Assembly (NCBI GenBank): GCA_943789365.1
Contig: CALSTV010000001.1
Span: 2,604,001 to 2,668,000, forward strand
Direction of reading: 5' to 3'
Source: an uncultured Flavobacteriaceae bacterium
GTDB taxonomy: Bacteria > Bacteroidota > Bacteroidia > Flavobacteriales > Flavobacteriaceae
DNA length: 64,000 bases
Part shown: positions 51,458-60,770 of the stretch, one piece after another
Position numbering within the stretch: the first letter of the stretch is position 1
How the letters are laid out: the number at the start of each line of letters is the position of its first letter
Translations under genes and position numbers: made by a program
Notes under the pieces: generated by a model
Database searches by the model: none
The model's input: the letters and a program-made list of their open reading frames with translations, nothing else
Told to the model about the DNA's origin: nothing

Positions 51458-51855
51458 ATAAATTATTTAAGTGGCTTACCGGTGATGTTTTAGGCATTAT
51501 CTCTAAAACCGTTGATGACGTAGTTACCTCAGATGAGGAGCGATTACTTTTGAGAAATGAATTACAAAAAATCATTTCAGAAAAAGCTTTAGAGGCTGAT
51601 AAAATGGCCGCAGATATTATTCAAACCGAGGCAAAAGGAAACTTTCTACAAAGAAGTTGGAGACCAATTTTAATGTTGTCGTTCGGTTTTATTGTAATGT
51701 ATTCAAAATTTATTGCCCCTGCTTTTGGTTTGCCAAACGCAGTTTTAGAACCTGACTTTTGGGCATTGTTAAAATTAGGAATTGGAGGATATGTGATTGG
51801 GCGCTCTGTTGAAAAAGTAGCACCTAGTATATCAAAAATTAACTTAAAAAAATAA
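51454..51855 (+). CDS. Holin (3TM, GTA-holin-like)
   Basis: 133 aa. Charged helical N-terminus, then NFLQRSWRPILMLSFGFIVMYSKFIAPAFG and LKLGIGGYVIGRSVEKV, the RPxxM pattern and membrane helices of the three-TM holin family. Overlaps the endolysin gene. Confidence 0.85.
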   Translation: MNKLFKWLTGDVLGIISKTVDDVVTSDEERLLLRNELQKIISEKALEADKMAADIIQTEAKGNFLQRSWRPILMLSFGFIVMYSKFIAPAFGLPNAVLEPDFWALLKLGIGGYVIGRSVEKVAPSISKINLKK

Positions 51856-51862
51856 GACCGTT

Positions 51863-52189
51863 ATGGCAAACTTAAAAGAAATAGCAGCAAAGCAATTTGC
51901 AAAAGATAAAGACTTAGACAAGGTTTTTATTACAACTGATGGATATCCGTTTTACACGGAGAATGCGGCAAATCTGCATAAAAACACCAACTCAAAAAAG
52001 GAGATGAAGGTGTACTCTTTTTCGAGAGAAGTAGAGGGAGAATCAACTGATAAATCAATTGATAAAATGAAAAAAGATGAATTGATTGCTTACGCAGCGT
52101 CAAATAAAATTGACATCTCTGAAGCGTCGAACAATGATGAGAGAGTTGCAGTAATTAAGGAGGCAATGAAATCTAAAAAAGCTGAATAG
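51863..52189 (+). CDS. Hypothetical phage protein
   Basis: 108 aa. C-terminal segment DKMKKDELIAYAASNKIDISEASNNDERVAVIKEAMKSK resembles a HeH/SAP-like helix-extended loop-helix used in phage head and tail genes. Between the holin and sheath genes with 7 and 2 bp gaps. Confidence 0.55.
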   Translation: MANLKEIAAKQFAKDKDLDKVFITTDGYPFYTENAANLHKNTNSKKEMKVYSFSREVEGESTDKSIDKMKKDELIAYAASNKIDISEASNNDERVAVIKEAMKSKKAE

Positions 52190-52191
52190 AT

Positions 52192-53409
52192 ATGGGATTT
52201 CAAGGTGTAAATGTAAATCAAGCAACAGGTGGTTTAGGCTTAAAATCTAGTATTAGCGATGGCGTTTGTCTGTTGGTAATAGGTGGAGCAGTAGCTGCTA
52301 CGGGACTGGCTATAAAAACGGCAGTTGAACTGTTAAGTATTTCAGATGCTGAGGCAATAGGAATCACACCATCATTTGATGATACCAATGATATTTTGGC
52401 ACATCATCATATTGATGAGTTTTTTAGAGTGTCTCCAGAAGGAAATCTATTTGTTGTTTTAGATGATGGTACGTTGACAAACGACAACATCAAAGCAATT
52501 GTAAGAGAGCATACAAATATTACAAATATAGGTTTGGTTAGAAATTCTGCAGATGCACCTGCCGACATGGCGGTGTATGTTGCAGGATATCAAACGTTGG
52601 TTACTGAGTTGAGAACTGAAAACAGAAATATTTCAAGTGTTTTAGTGGAGGGTGGTGAGTTTACATTGGCTACAGCCATTGCAGCATATCCTGACGCTAG
52701 AGCATACGACTCTCAAAACATTGGAATTGTCATTGCTCAGGATCCAATAATTAGAGCTGTAAAAGCAGCGCATGAAACTTATGCGGCTATTGGGACAGCT
52801 TTAGGATCAATTTCGGTTCGTAAAGTAAATGAAAATATTGGATCTATTGACATTGAGCAAAAACCTAGCCTATATATCGGAAACCCTAATTATTCATTGT
52901 CAAATACGGCAAGGCAGCGTTTTATGTCTTCAGGTTTGCAAGATGGTAAATCGTTCAACGATCTATCACCTGCAGAGATTCAAGCCTTGAATGACAAAGG
53001 ATACATTTATGTAGGTTCTTACAACGGTTACGGAGGGTTTTATTTCAACGATTCCCATACGTGTACGTTAGACTCTTCTGACTATGGACGTATTGAAAAC
53101 AACCGTGTTTGGGATAAGGCGGCCTCAACAGTAAGAGGGGTGTTATTGCCAAGAGTGAAAGCAAACATGCAAAAAGACCCTACTACTGGATTTATTAGAG
53201 AAGTAGAGGCGAAGGAATTAGAAGTAATTGCAGAAAAGTCTTTAGAGGCAATGGTTGCTTCAGGAGAAATTTCAGGAGCTTCTATTTATGTGGATGCCAA
53301 GCAGACTATTACTGCTGAAACTCCACTATTGATAAAAGGAAGTGTGGTGTTTAACAACATCATCCATGAAATTACTTTCGATTTAGGACTAACAAATAAA
53401 TTAGGATAA
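52192..53409 (+). CDS. Tail sheath protein (DUF2586)
   Basis: 405 aa. N-terminal GGLGLKSSISDGVCLLVIGG, then HHHIDEFFRVSPEGNLFVVL and QDPIIRAVKAAHETYAAIGTALGSISVRKVNENIGSIDI match DUF2586. C-terminal SIYVDAKQ...VVFNNIIHEITFDLGLTNKL is typical of contractile sheath ends. The phage is therefore a myovirus. Confidence 0.85.
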   Translation: MGFQGVNVNQATGGLGLKSSISDGVCLLVIGGAVAATGLAIKTAVELLSISDAEAIGITPSFDDTNDILAHHHIDEFFRVSPEGNLFVVLDDGTLTNDNIKAIVREHTNITNIGLVRNSADAPADMAVYVAGYQTLVTELRTENRNISSVLVEGGEFTLATAIAAYPDARAYDSQNIGIVIAQDPIIRAVKAAHETYAAIGTALGSISVRKVNENIGSIDIEQKPSLYIGNPNYSLSNTARQRFMSSGLQDGKSFNDLSPAEIQALNDKGYIYVGSYNGYGGFYFNDSHTCTLDSSDYGRIENNRVWDKAASTVRGVLLPRVKANMQKDPTTGFIREVEAKELEVIAEKSLEAMVASGEISGASIYVDAKQTITAETPLLIKGSVVFNNIIHEITFDLGLTNKLG

Positions 53410-53410
53410 G

Positions 53411-53845
53411 ATGGCAAATACACCAACAATTATAAACTCACTTGGAACCATGGTCGGATGGAGTAAAATCTCTGTTCGATTGTTTGGCCGTGATGTAGTC
53501 GGTATTTTAAAAGTTGCTTATGGTGACGAAAAAGAAATAGAAAACCAATACGGAGCTGGAGAAATGCCCGTTGGAGAATCGGAAGGAAACTACAAGCCAA
53601 GTGCAAGTATTGAACTTACGATTGAGGAGCGTTTGGCAATTCAAAAATCATTGCCACAAGGTATGAGGATTCAGGACATTCCTGCATTCCCAATTATTGT
53701 CGCTTATGACTATCAAGGAACTATTTACAAAGATGTGATTGAGAATTGCAGATTCATAAATAACGGAGTTGACGTCAAACAAGGAGACAAAACAATTTCA
53801 AAGGATCACACACTAAAAACTTCACATATTAACTGGAACGTATAA
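53411..53845 (+). CDS. Tail tube protein
   Basis: 144 aa, directly after the sheath gene. Beta-rich (VSVRLFGRDVVGILKVAYGDE-like start, EGNYKPSASIELTIEERLAIQKSLPQG, FINNGVDVKQGDKTISKDHTLKTSHI), the pattern and length of phage tail tubes. Family name not certain. Confidence 0.7.
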   Translation: MANTPTIINSLGTMVGWSKISVRLFGRDVVGILKVAYGDEKEIENQYGAGEMPVGESEGNYKPSASIELTIEERLAIQKSLPQGMRIQDIPAFPIIVAYDYQGTIYKDVIENCRFINNGVDVKQGDKTISKDHTLKTSHINWNV

Positions 53846-53847
53846 TT

Positions 53848-54213
53848 ATGGACAAACCAACCTTTACAAAGTTCAAAGATATCACACCTGCAGACATTAA
53901 GAAATGGAAGCAGACCAAAGGAAAATTAAAACAAATTGAAATTCCTTTAAATGAGGATGATATTGATGGAAAAGGAGAAAAAGCAACTTTTATCATTTGC
54001 GCTCCTACAAGAAATATTTTAAGCGCCATTGCAACCTATGGCCAAGACAAGAACATTGACAAAGTAAACGAAATACTTATCAATAATTGTGTTTTGGGCG
54101 GTGACATGAAGTTCTTAGATGAAGACTCAGGAGATACTTCCATCTTTTTAAGTGTCCTGGACGAAGTGGGAAAGTTAATGGAGAAAAAGAGAGTGATCTC
54201 CAACTACATTTAG
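53848..54213 (+). CDS. Tail assembly chaperone, short form
   Basis: 121 aa, placed between the tube and tape measure genes where all long-tailed phages encode the G/GT chaperone pair. Ends MEKKRVISNYI. At GAG AAA AAG (54181-54189) a -1 slip would extend it by about 78 residues. Confidence 0.75.
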   Translation: MDKPTFTKFKDITPADIKKWKQTKGKLKQIEIPLNEDDIDGKGEKATFIICAPTRNILSAIATYGQDKNIDKVNEILINNCVLGGDMKFLDEDSGDTSIFLSVLDEVGKLMEKKRVISNYI

Positions 54214-54425
54214 AAGATCAGAAGTTAGATCTAAAAAACAACTCTCAATATATCAAACACATCAATGCCGTAATTAGAAAAAATTACGGCATTGCACCTG
54301 AAAGCCTAGATGATGAGACATGGGCGCAACTTTATGAGGAACATTTATTCCTTGAAAAAATAAGATATGCCAATCTTAAAACAGTTTTTAAAAATGCTTT
54401 AAGCGAGGTTTTATCAAAAACATAA
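54189..54425 (+). CDS. Tail assembly chaperone, -1 frameshift extension
   Basis: Open frame of 78 codons with no ATG, GTG or TTG near its beginning (ESDLQLHLEDQKLDLKNNSQ... ending KNALSEVLSKT). Reached by -1 slip at G_AAA_AAG (54183-54189). Protein-like composition and ending 3 bp before the tape measure gene indicate it is the T part of a G-GT pair. Confidence 0.68.
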   Translation, partial: ESDLQLHLEDQKLDLKNNSQYIKHINAVIRKNYGIAPESLDDETWAQLYEEHLFLEKIRYANLKTVFKNALSEVLSKT

Positions 54426-54428
54426 GAC

Positions 54429-56516
54429 ATGAGTAGTACAACAACACAATGGATACTGGAATTGGTTGATCGTGTTTCAAAACCTTTGAAACGTGTAGAC
54501 CAACTTGCAAAACATTCAAGTGTTTCCATTGGGGCTGTTGACCGATTGTTAGATAGAATCAACAGAAAAAGCGCAACACTTACTTCAGGTCTTAGAAAAA
54601 TGTCATTAGGTGTGGCCGTATTCGGTGCCATGGCTTATGGCTCTGCCCAGTTTGAGGAGGGCATGGCTCGAGCCAACACCATGGCGAATGTAGGAGCAAA
54701 AGAACTGGCGGCCTACAAAACTCAAGTTAGAGACTTAGCTGAAGAAATCCCAATCTTAAAAACACAATTGTCTGAAGGACTGTATGCGGTAATTTCTGCA
54801 GGTGTTCCAGCCAACAATTGGATTTCCTTTTTAGAGGATAGTTCACAGGCGGCCATTGGTGGTAACGCTCAATTAGGAGTTGTGGTTGATGCTACATCCT
54901 CCATTATAAAAGCCTACGGTGACTCTTGGGAAAGTGCAGGGAAAATACAAGATGGTTTTCAAAAAACGGTTAATCTTGGGCAAATTCCAAGTTTAGAGGC
55001 ACTAGCCTCTGCAATGCCACGAGTAACGGCTGTAGCTGCAGATTTAAAAGTCTCTCAAGAGGAGCTGAACTCTGTTTTTGCAACTGCCTCTGGAGTAATG
55101 GGAAAACCTGCAGAAGTAGCGACCCAATTAAACGCTGTTTTATCTGCCATGTTGAAACCAGGAGCTGAAGCTGTAAAAATGGCAAATAGCTTGGGTATTG
55201 CATTCAATGCAGATTCTATTCAGAAATCGGGAGGTTTGAAAAACTACCTAGATGTTTTGATGCCAAAAATTAAAGCCTTTTCTGATAGAACAGGAAGAAC
55301 ACAACAGGAAATCATAGGGCACTTATTTGGATCTCAAGAAGCTATAAAATTAGTTATTGGTTTGGGCGGTAAGCTGTCTGAAAGTTTTGGAGACAATACG
55401 GAAAAGATAAAAAATTCAACAGGAGCCGTTCAGGCTGCTTTTGATATTATGCAAGTTACCACCAATAGCAAAGTGAAGCTGATGCGAAATTCATTTTCAA
55501 ATGCTATGGACGGTATTTTTGTTGCCTTAGCACCGCTACTTCATTTGTTGATTGATGGTACCGCAAAAATATTTCAATTTATACGTGGCTTTATTGAAGC
55601 GCACCCAGTACTCTCTAAATTCTTAATTATTACAACTGCTGTAGCTGGCTCTGTTATTTTTATGGGAATGGTGGTGTCTTTAGCATCTTTAAAAATGAAA
55701 GCTTTGTACCTGAGCACACTCAAAGCTTCGTTAAGCTCAAACATATTTACAGCCTCGATAGCCAAAGCAAGTTTGGCAGGATTGTCCTTTTTAAAAACCC
55801 TTTGGCGTATGACCTTACAATTGGGAATTCAAGCCGTTCAATATGCCTTAACAGGTGCGGCAATGTTGGGCTCTTTTATTACGGGACTAATAACTGCCAC
55901 GGCAGCGCAATGGGGACTAAATATTGCTTTAAATGCCAACCCAATAGGATTGATTGTGATAGGAATTGCTGCAGCAGTTGGAGCAATTGCATTAATGATC
56001 AAACATTGGGATAAAATAAAAATGGTCATTGTAAAATTTGCAAAGTTTTTATGGGACATCAACCCGTTTAAAATTCTGATTGATGTTGCAGATAAAATAT
56101 TCCCAGGCTTTAAACAAAAAATTGTTCAAGTGTTTGATTACGTGAAATCGTTTGTCTTCAGCTTTTGGGAAAAAATTAAAAAAGTCATTAACAAGGTCAA
56201 AGAGTTTTTTGGCTTTGGAGATACCAATCCAGAGATTGACGTAAATGTTAAAAACCCTGATGGCTCTCCGGTAGTTACAGATCCAACCAATAACAGTAGT
56301 GGATTATTGATTGCTCCAGATGCTCCTGTGATTTCTGGAAATTCATTTCAAGGAGGTGCAACAGGCTCAGGGAAATCAATTACAATGACTTTAGATATAA
56401 AGAATGTATTTAATATCAGCGGCTCAAAAATGAAAGAAAGCATTGAGGACATCGCTGACGAAATAGTAGGTAAAATTAATGACCGTATGCGAGATGCGGC
56501 AATAGCATCGGACTAA
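54429..56516 (+). CDS. Tail tape measure protein
   Basis: 695 aa. TIGR01760-type core: AQFEEGMARANTMANVGAKELAAYKTQVRDLAEEIP...EGLYAVISAGVP and NSKVKLMRNSFSNAMDGIFVALAPLL. Several hydrophobic helices at 370-520, and a basic C-terminal part. It sets tail length and helps DNA pass. Short for a tape measure, predicting a rather short tail. Confidence 0.9.
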   Translation: MSSTTTQWILELVDRVSKPLKRVDQLAKHSSVSIGAVDRLLDRINRKSATLTSGLRKMSLGVAVFGAMAYGSAQFEEGMARANTMANVGAKELAAYKTQVRDLAEEIPILKTQLSEGLYAVISAGVPANNWISFLEDSSQAAIGGNAQLGVVVDATSSIIKAYGDSWESAGKIQDGFQKTVNLGQIPSLEALASAMPRVTAVAADLKVSQEELNSVFATASGVMGKPAEVATQLNAVLSAMLKPGAEAVKMANSLGIAFNADSIQKSGGLKNYLDVLMPKIKAFSDRTGRTQQEIIGHLFGSQEAIKLVIGLGGKLSESFGDNTEKIKNSTGAVQAAFDIMQVTTNSKVKLMRNSFSNAMDGIFVALAPLLHLLIDGTAKIFQFIRGFIEAHPVLSKFLIITTAVAGSVIFMGMVVSLASLKMKALYLSTLKASLSSNIFTASIAKASLAGLSFLKTLWRMTLQLGIQAVQYALTGAAMLGSFITGLITATAAQWGLNIALNANPIGLIVIGIAAAVGAIALMIKHWDKIKMVIVKFAKFLWDINPFKILIDVADKIFPGFKQKIVQVFDYVKSFVFSFWEKIKKVINKVKEFFGFGDTNPEIDVNVKNPDGSPVVTDPTNNSSGLLIAPDAPVISGNSFQGGATGSGKSITMTLDIKNVFNISGSKMKESIEDIADEIVGKINDRMRDAAIASD

Positions 56517-57142
56517 TGGAAATTAATATATCTCAGCTCTTTGAAATCGCTTTTGGAATAAAAGAAATCAATGCCTATAACATTGATATAAACGACTCAC
56601 AAGAACCAACGGTGTTCGATTATTCAGGAATTCAAAAGATTGATCAAACCAATGTTGATGCTAAGTTAAGTTACTTAGGAACTCCAATACTTATGCCTAT
56701 GACACTCAAAGGTAAAAAGTACCAGGTGTTTGATTCTTTTGGAAATGTTGTTTTACAAGACTATGAAGATTTTGTATTGCCTGCAGCTACATTGGTAACG
56801 ATGCGCAGAGCAAAAATTATCAACAAAACCAAAGCCAATGCTGCGAATGGTACCGTAAAGGAAATGTACGGCTTTAATGACTGGAGAATTGATATAAGAG
56901 GGTTTTGTTTGGCAGATCCTTCACATAAGAATGCCACAGCCGCTTATGATCAAAAATTAAAGCTTTGGGAGTATGATAATGTGGTAGACAGTATTGAAAT
57001 ATTAGGTCAGTTATTCAATGACTTGAATATCTCAAATATTGCTATTGAAGAAATTCAATTCAACCAATTAAAAGGAAAGCCTGGTGTAATTCCTTTTTAT
57101 ATGAAATGTGTTAGTGATGAACCCTTAGAACTGATTTTGTAA
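56516..57142 (+). CDS. DUF6046-like tail protein
   Basis: 208 aa. GTPILMPMTLKGKKYQVFDSFGNVVLQDYEDFVLPAATLVTMRRAKIINKT...GFNDWRIDIRGFCLAD fits the DUF6046 family, found between tape measure and hub genes in Bacteroidota phages. Probable tail-tip or LysM-like hub adaptor. Overlaps both neighbours by one base. Confidence 0.65.
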   Translation: MEINISQLFEIAFGIKEINAYNIDINDSQEPTVFDYSGIQKIDQTNVDAKLSYLGTPILMPMTLKGKKYQVFDSFGNVVLQDYEDFVLPAATLVTMRRAKIINKTKANAANGTVKEMYGFNDWRIDIRGFCLADPSHKNATAAYDQKLKLWEYDNVVDSIEILGQLFNDLNISNIAIEEIQFNQLKGKPGVIPFYMKCVSDEPLELIL

Positions 57143-58110
57143 TGGTTTTGGCAATGGTATCTAAAATAACGTTTGGGGCAACGGCTACACGAAAAGAGAT
57201 TGTAATTAAAAAGGCAAACTCTATTCATATAGAAAAGTCATGGAAGTATTTAACCGATACGGCAGCTATTGTACTACCAAAAAATACGAGCTTCTTTAAT
57301 AAGCATAAAATTAGAGAAGTTTTTAAAACAGGAGATCCTGTAAAAATTGAGTTAGGATACAACGGAGTATTTGTAAAAGAGTTTGAGGGGTATGTAACAA
57401 AAGTATCTGCAGATATTCCCATTGTTATAAAATGCGAGGATGAGATGTATATCTTGAAAAAGATACCTGTGAATCTAAGCATTGAAAAGGCAACCCTTGA
57501 GGAGCTTTTAAATAAAATGTTACCTGGTTACGCAATTGATCCGTTGGAGGTGGAAATAGGATCTCACAGATTCCCAAAAACAACGGTAGCAAAAGTACTG
57601 GAGTATTTAAAAGATGAATATAGCCTGTATTCTTATATAAAAAATAAGGTGTTGGTATGTGGTAAAATATACGCAGATGATTCAGACCAGGACATTGTTT
57701 TGTTGGACTTAGAAAAAAACGTTGTCAACAACGATTTGAACTATAAAAACAAAGAAGATGTATTGATTAAAATTACTGCAGTAAGCACTTTGAAAACGGG
57801 TGATAAAATACAGGTGAGTGTTGGAGATGAGAATGGAGAAGAAAGGCAGCTTTCTTATTATGGAATTGAGGTTGAAGCAGAACTTAAAAAGTTAGCTAAC
57901 GAAGATCTAAAAAAATACAATGTAGACGGATTTACAGGATCTATTACAACCTATGGAATTCCATTTGTGGCACACGGAATGAAAGTGAAATTACAAAGTA
58001 ATTTGTACCCAGATAGATCTGGAGTTTATCATGTAGATGAAGTCATTGTAGATTTTACAGATTCTGCAGAATATAGAAGACAAATACAATTAGGAGATAA
58101 AGCAGCATGA
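57142..58110 (+). CDS. Baseplate hub protein (late control gpD-like)
   Basis: 322 aa. N-terminal TDTAAIVLPKN and VKIELGYNG...EFEGYVTKVSADIPIVIKCEDEMYILKK, then VLEYLKDEYSLYSYIKNKVLVCGKIY, and a C-terminal tube-like domain. Fits gpD/gp27-like hub proteins. Overlaps the next gene by 4 bp. Confidence 0.72.
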   Translation: MVLAMVSKITFGATATRKEIVIKKANSIHIEKSWKYLTDTAAIVLPKNTSFFNKHKIREVFKTGDPVKIELGYNGVFVKEFEGYVTKVSADIPIVIKCEDEMYILKKIPVNLSIEKATLEELLNKMLPGYAIDPLEVEIGSHRFPKTTVAKVLEYLKDEYSLYSYIKNKVLVCGKIYADDSDQDIVLLDLEKNVVNNDLNYKNKEDVLIKITAVSTLKTGDKIQVSVGDENGEERQLSYYGIEVEAELKKLANEDLKKYNVDGFTGSITTYGIPFVAHGMKVKLQSNLYPDRSGVYHVDEVIVDFTDSAEYRRQIQLGDKAA

Positions 58111-58580
58111 GCAAAGAAATAGACGAATTTATACGCTTATCTAAAGAGCAAAGCAAAGATTTTGTAAAACCTCAAATTGTTTGGGGGACTGTAAAGTCTG
58201 TAGACTGGAGTTCTAAAACAATGACCGCTACAAGTGTGGTTGATGAGCTAGATTATTTTAATGTTTTGTTGGGTTTAGGTTCTGTATATAGAAAACCAAA
58301 AGTGGGTTCTAAATGTTTGTTGGGAGTGATTCAAAATCATGCTTCTGCAACATTTTTAATTGAGTGTGAGGATTTTGAGCAAATACAAGTAAAAAGTAAT
58401 GATTCAGAATTTACAATTGACCAAAGCGGTTTTACTATTAAAAAAGGAGAAGAGGATTTAAAGTCTGTTTTAACGGACTTTATGAATGAAGTAAGCAAAA
58501 TAGTTGTACTGCAGGGAACAACGGTAAATGTAGCAGCTATAACAACGATTAAACAACGTTTAAATACTGTTTTAAAATAA
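58107..58580 (+). CDS. Baseplate spike/assembly protein (gpV/gp45-like)
   Basis: 157 aa. OB-fold-like start PQIVWGTVKSVDWSSKTMTATSVVDELDYFNVLLGLGSVYRKPKVGSKCLLGVI, then beta repeats (SEFTIDQSGFTIKKG) of a spike helix. Membrane-piercing role expected. Confidence 0.7.
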   Translation: MSKEIDEFIRLSKEQSKDFVKPQIVWGTVKSVDWSSKTMTATSVVDELDYFNVLLGLGSVYRKPKVGSKCLLGVIQNHASATFLIECEDFEQIQVKSNDSEFTIDQSGFTIKKGEEDLKSVLTDFMNEVSKIVVLQGTTVNVAAITTIKQRLNTVLK

Positions 58581-58862
58581 ATGGCAAACGAAAAAGACAT
58601 ATTACTAGATGCACAAGGAGATCTGTTGTTTGAAAATGGAGATTTGGTGATTGGAGAATCTTTGGAGCAAGAGGTGGCTATGCTGCTTCAGGTTAATAAA
58701 GGCGAATTCAAAGAGGATCCAATTGTTGGGTGTGATTTTATTAAGATGTTAAAGGGTAATGTATCTGAGCTGGAGCTGAAAAAAGTAGTAAAAATTCAAC
58801 TGGCTAGAGATGGTAAAAATTACGATCAGTTAAAGAAAAATATAATTACAAAAATATCTTAA
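58581..58862 (+). CDS. Baseplate wedge protein (gp25/gpW-like)
   Basis: 93 aa. LLDAQGDLLFENGDLVIGESLEQEVAMLLQVNKGEFKEDPIVGCDFIKMLKG is the Bacteroidota form of the gp25/W family, a wedge part that starts sheath assembly. Confidence 0.68.
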   Translation: MANEKDILLDAQGDLLFENGDLVIGESLEQEVAMLLQVNKGEFKEDPIVGCDFIKMLKGNVSELELKKVVKIQLARDGKNYDQLKKNIITKIS

Positions 58863-58863
58863 T

Positions 58864-59205
58864 ATGGAATTTGTATCACAGCACTTAGTAACAATCCTAT
58901 CCACCATTTTTGGTGGGACTGGCCTTTTGGGCTGGTTTTTTGAAAAACGCAAAAATCAGGCTCAAACAGATACGGTTGAAATTAATAACTCGGATAAAGT
59001 TATAGATCAATATCGAAAGGCCTTAGATGATTTAGAGGCTCGTTATGAAAAGAAGTACCTGGAGCTTGCAGAAGCTTGTGACAGGAAAGTAAACATTATG
59101 GAGGATGAGATTAAGGCCCATAAGCGAAGATTCAATTTACTAAAGCAAGAAAATACGGATTTACGAAAAAAGTTAAAAAATGCAGAAAATAACAGTTCAA
59201 AATAA
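58864..59205 (+). CDS. Membrane-anchored coiled-coil protein
   Basis: 113 aa. One N-terminal membrane helix (LVTILSTIFGGTGLLGWFF) and a long charged coiled coil (VIDQYRKALDDLEARYEKKYLELAEACDRKVNIMEDEIKAHKRRFNLLKQENTDLRKKLKNAE). The architecture is that of an i-spanin or a holin accessory, but its place in the baseplate block leaves this open. Confidence 0.5.
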   Translation: MEFVSQHLVTILSTIFGGTGLLGWFFEKRKNQAQTDTVEINNSDKVIDQYRKALDDLEARYEKKYLELAEACDRKVNIMEDEIKAHKRRFNLLKQENTDLRKKLKNAENNSSK

Positions 59206-59473
59206 CCAGTCCTTATTGGATGTTTCTGTTCAGGCAACTGGATCTGCCGCTAACTATATAAAGATTGCCAAGGCAAACGATTTGGTACCTACGGCAAAAA
59301 TTGCTTCAGGTACCATAATTGAAATTCCTGAAGATGTGGAAGTCAATGACGACATCGTGAATTTTTATGAGGCAAACGGAATAGTACCGACTACCGAAAT
59401 AAAAACAGAATTTGAACAGGAGTTTATAGGAATTGGAGAAATGGAAATTGGAACCACATTTAAAATAAGATAA
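59180..59473 (+). CDS. LysM-like tail protein
   Basis: 97 aa. KITVQNNQSLLDVSVQATGSAANYIKIAKANDLVPTAKIASGTIIEIP has the LysM pattern, used in phages to glue the tail tip (gpX/gp53-like). Overlaps the coiled-coil gene by 26 bp. Confidence 0.68.
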   Translation: MQKITVQNNQSLLDVSVQATGSAANYIKIAKANDLVPTAKIASGTIIEIPEDVEVNDDIVNFYEANGIVPTTEIKTEFEQEFIGIGEMEIGTTFKIR

Positions 59474-60291
59474 TGAGCGATCAAAATACGATATATGAAG
59501 AAATGAATTCACAGGCAGAAAAGTCTGAGCATCTTCTTGAGGTTTCTACAACTTCAAAAGTGGGTGTGTTTAGAACCTTGCTATATGTGATTTCTTTTTC
59601 TATTTCTAACCTAAAAGAGCTGTTTGAGATTCATAAAAAGGAGATTACAGACAATATCAATAATAAGCAGCGTCATGATTTGTATTGGTATAAATCTTTG
59701 GCCTTGAACTTCCAGTACGGTCATAACCTAGTGATGGATACGGATTACTATAATAATTCTGCTTTAACGGATGAAGAAATTGAAACGGCTAAAATTATTA
59801 AGTATGCCGTGGCGGTTGAAGAAAAGGACAAATCTACTACGTATATAAAAGTTGCCAATGCAAATAGGGAGCCGATTGATAACGATGAGTTAACGGCTTT
59901 CGAAGATTATATCCACGAGGTGTCAGACGTGGGTGTGCATGTTTCTGTGATTAACGAACCTGCCGATAATTTAAAGCTCGAGATTGACGTGTACTATGAT
60001 GCTCAGGTACTGGCAGCAAATGGTTCATTGCATACAGATTCAAGCGTATTTCCTGTTATGGATGCTGTTCAAACTTTTATTGAGGGATTAGATTTTAACT
60101 ATCCGTACAACTCGGTACAGGTTATTGAAGCTGTTCAAAAAGTGTCTGGAGTCATAATTACAGAAATTAAAGGATCGTATTACAAATATGGTGTTTTAGA
60201 TTTTCAGCCGATAAATGGACAATATGTGTCTAAAAGTGGAAATATAGATGTGTTAGAAGAGGACTTACTTATAAACTATATAACCTTATGA
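59473..60291 (+). CDS. Baseplate J-like protein
   Basis: 272 aa. ADNLKLEIDVYYDAQVLAANGSL and VMDAVQTFIEGLDFNYPYNSVQVIEAVQKVSGVIITEIKG are the C-terminal marks of baseplate J proteins. The N-terminal part is shorter than in Mu gp47. Wedge component. Confidence 0.75.
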   Translation: MSDQNTIYEEMNSQAEKSEHLLEVSTTSKVGVFRTLLYVISFSISNLKELFEIHKKEITDNINNKQRHDLYWYKSLALNFQYGHNLVMDTDYYNNSALTDEEIETAKIIKYAVAVEEKDKSTTYIKVANANREPIDNDELTAFEDYIHEVSDVGVHVSVINEPADNLKLEIDVYYDAQVLAANGSLHTDSSVFPVMDAVQTFIEGLDFNYPYNSVQVIEAVQKVSGVIITEIKGSYYKYGVLDFQPINGQYVSKSGNIDVLEEDLLINYITL

Positions 60292-60770
60292 AAAACGTTT
60301 ATAACATAAACTTTTATAGGCTAGTAATACAGCTACTGCCTTTGGAATATCGCAAAAATAAGTTTTTAGCGGTGTTGTGGTTGGTGTCGGCTCAGCTTCA
60401 GAAAATACACACTAATTTTTTAGAGTTTATTGGTGGCTTGGACGAAACCAGAAAAACACAAACTTGTTATTTAAGAGCCGAATTAAATAAATGGTTTGAT
60501 CCGTATCAAAAAAGAATATTGGTAGAAACCAACGTACCTAATTACGATGATTATTTGTTGCACTCAGAACAAAGCGGCAATTATATACAGCTTTCACAGG
60601 CGGCACCTTTTTCGCTTCAAAAGGAAAAAAACTTATTAGGGTCTCATATCAACTTTAAAATCATTTTACCCCAGGGATTTGAACTGACAACACAACAAAA
60701 ATATTTAATGGATAGCTTGTTGCAGAAAAACAAATTACCCTCTAAAACTTATACGATAACTCATGGATAG
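60288..60770 (+). CDS. Tail protein (gp48/gpI-like position)
   Basis: 160 aa. FYRLVIQLLPLEYRKNKFLAVLWLVSAQLQKIHTNFLEF then TCYLRAELNKWFDP; it lies between gpJ and the collar protein, where Mu has gp48. Homology is by context and size; I see no diagnostic motif. Overlaps both neighbours. Confidence 0.6.
   Translation: MKNVYNINFYRLVIQLLPLEYRKNKFLAVLWLVSAQLQKIHTNFLEFIGGLDETRKTQTCYLRAELNKWFDPYQKRILVETNVPNYDDYLLHSEQSGNYIQLSQAAPFSLQKEKNLLGSHINFKIILPQGFELTTQQKYLMDSLLQKNKLPSKTYTITHG

Noticed and set aside
54970-55203. 77-codon minus-strand frame rich in Leu and Gln
   Set aside because: Antisense of the tape measure gene; biased composition comes from its Ala/Ser-rich codons.
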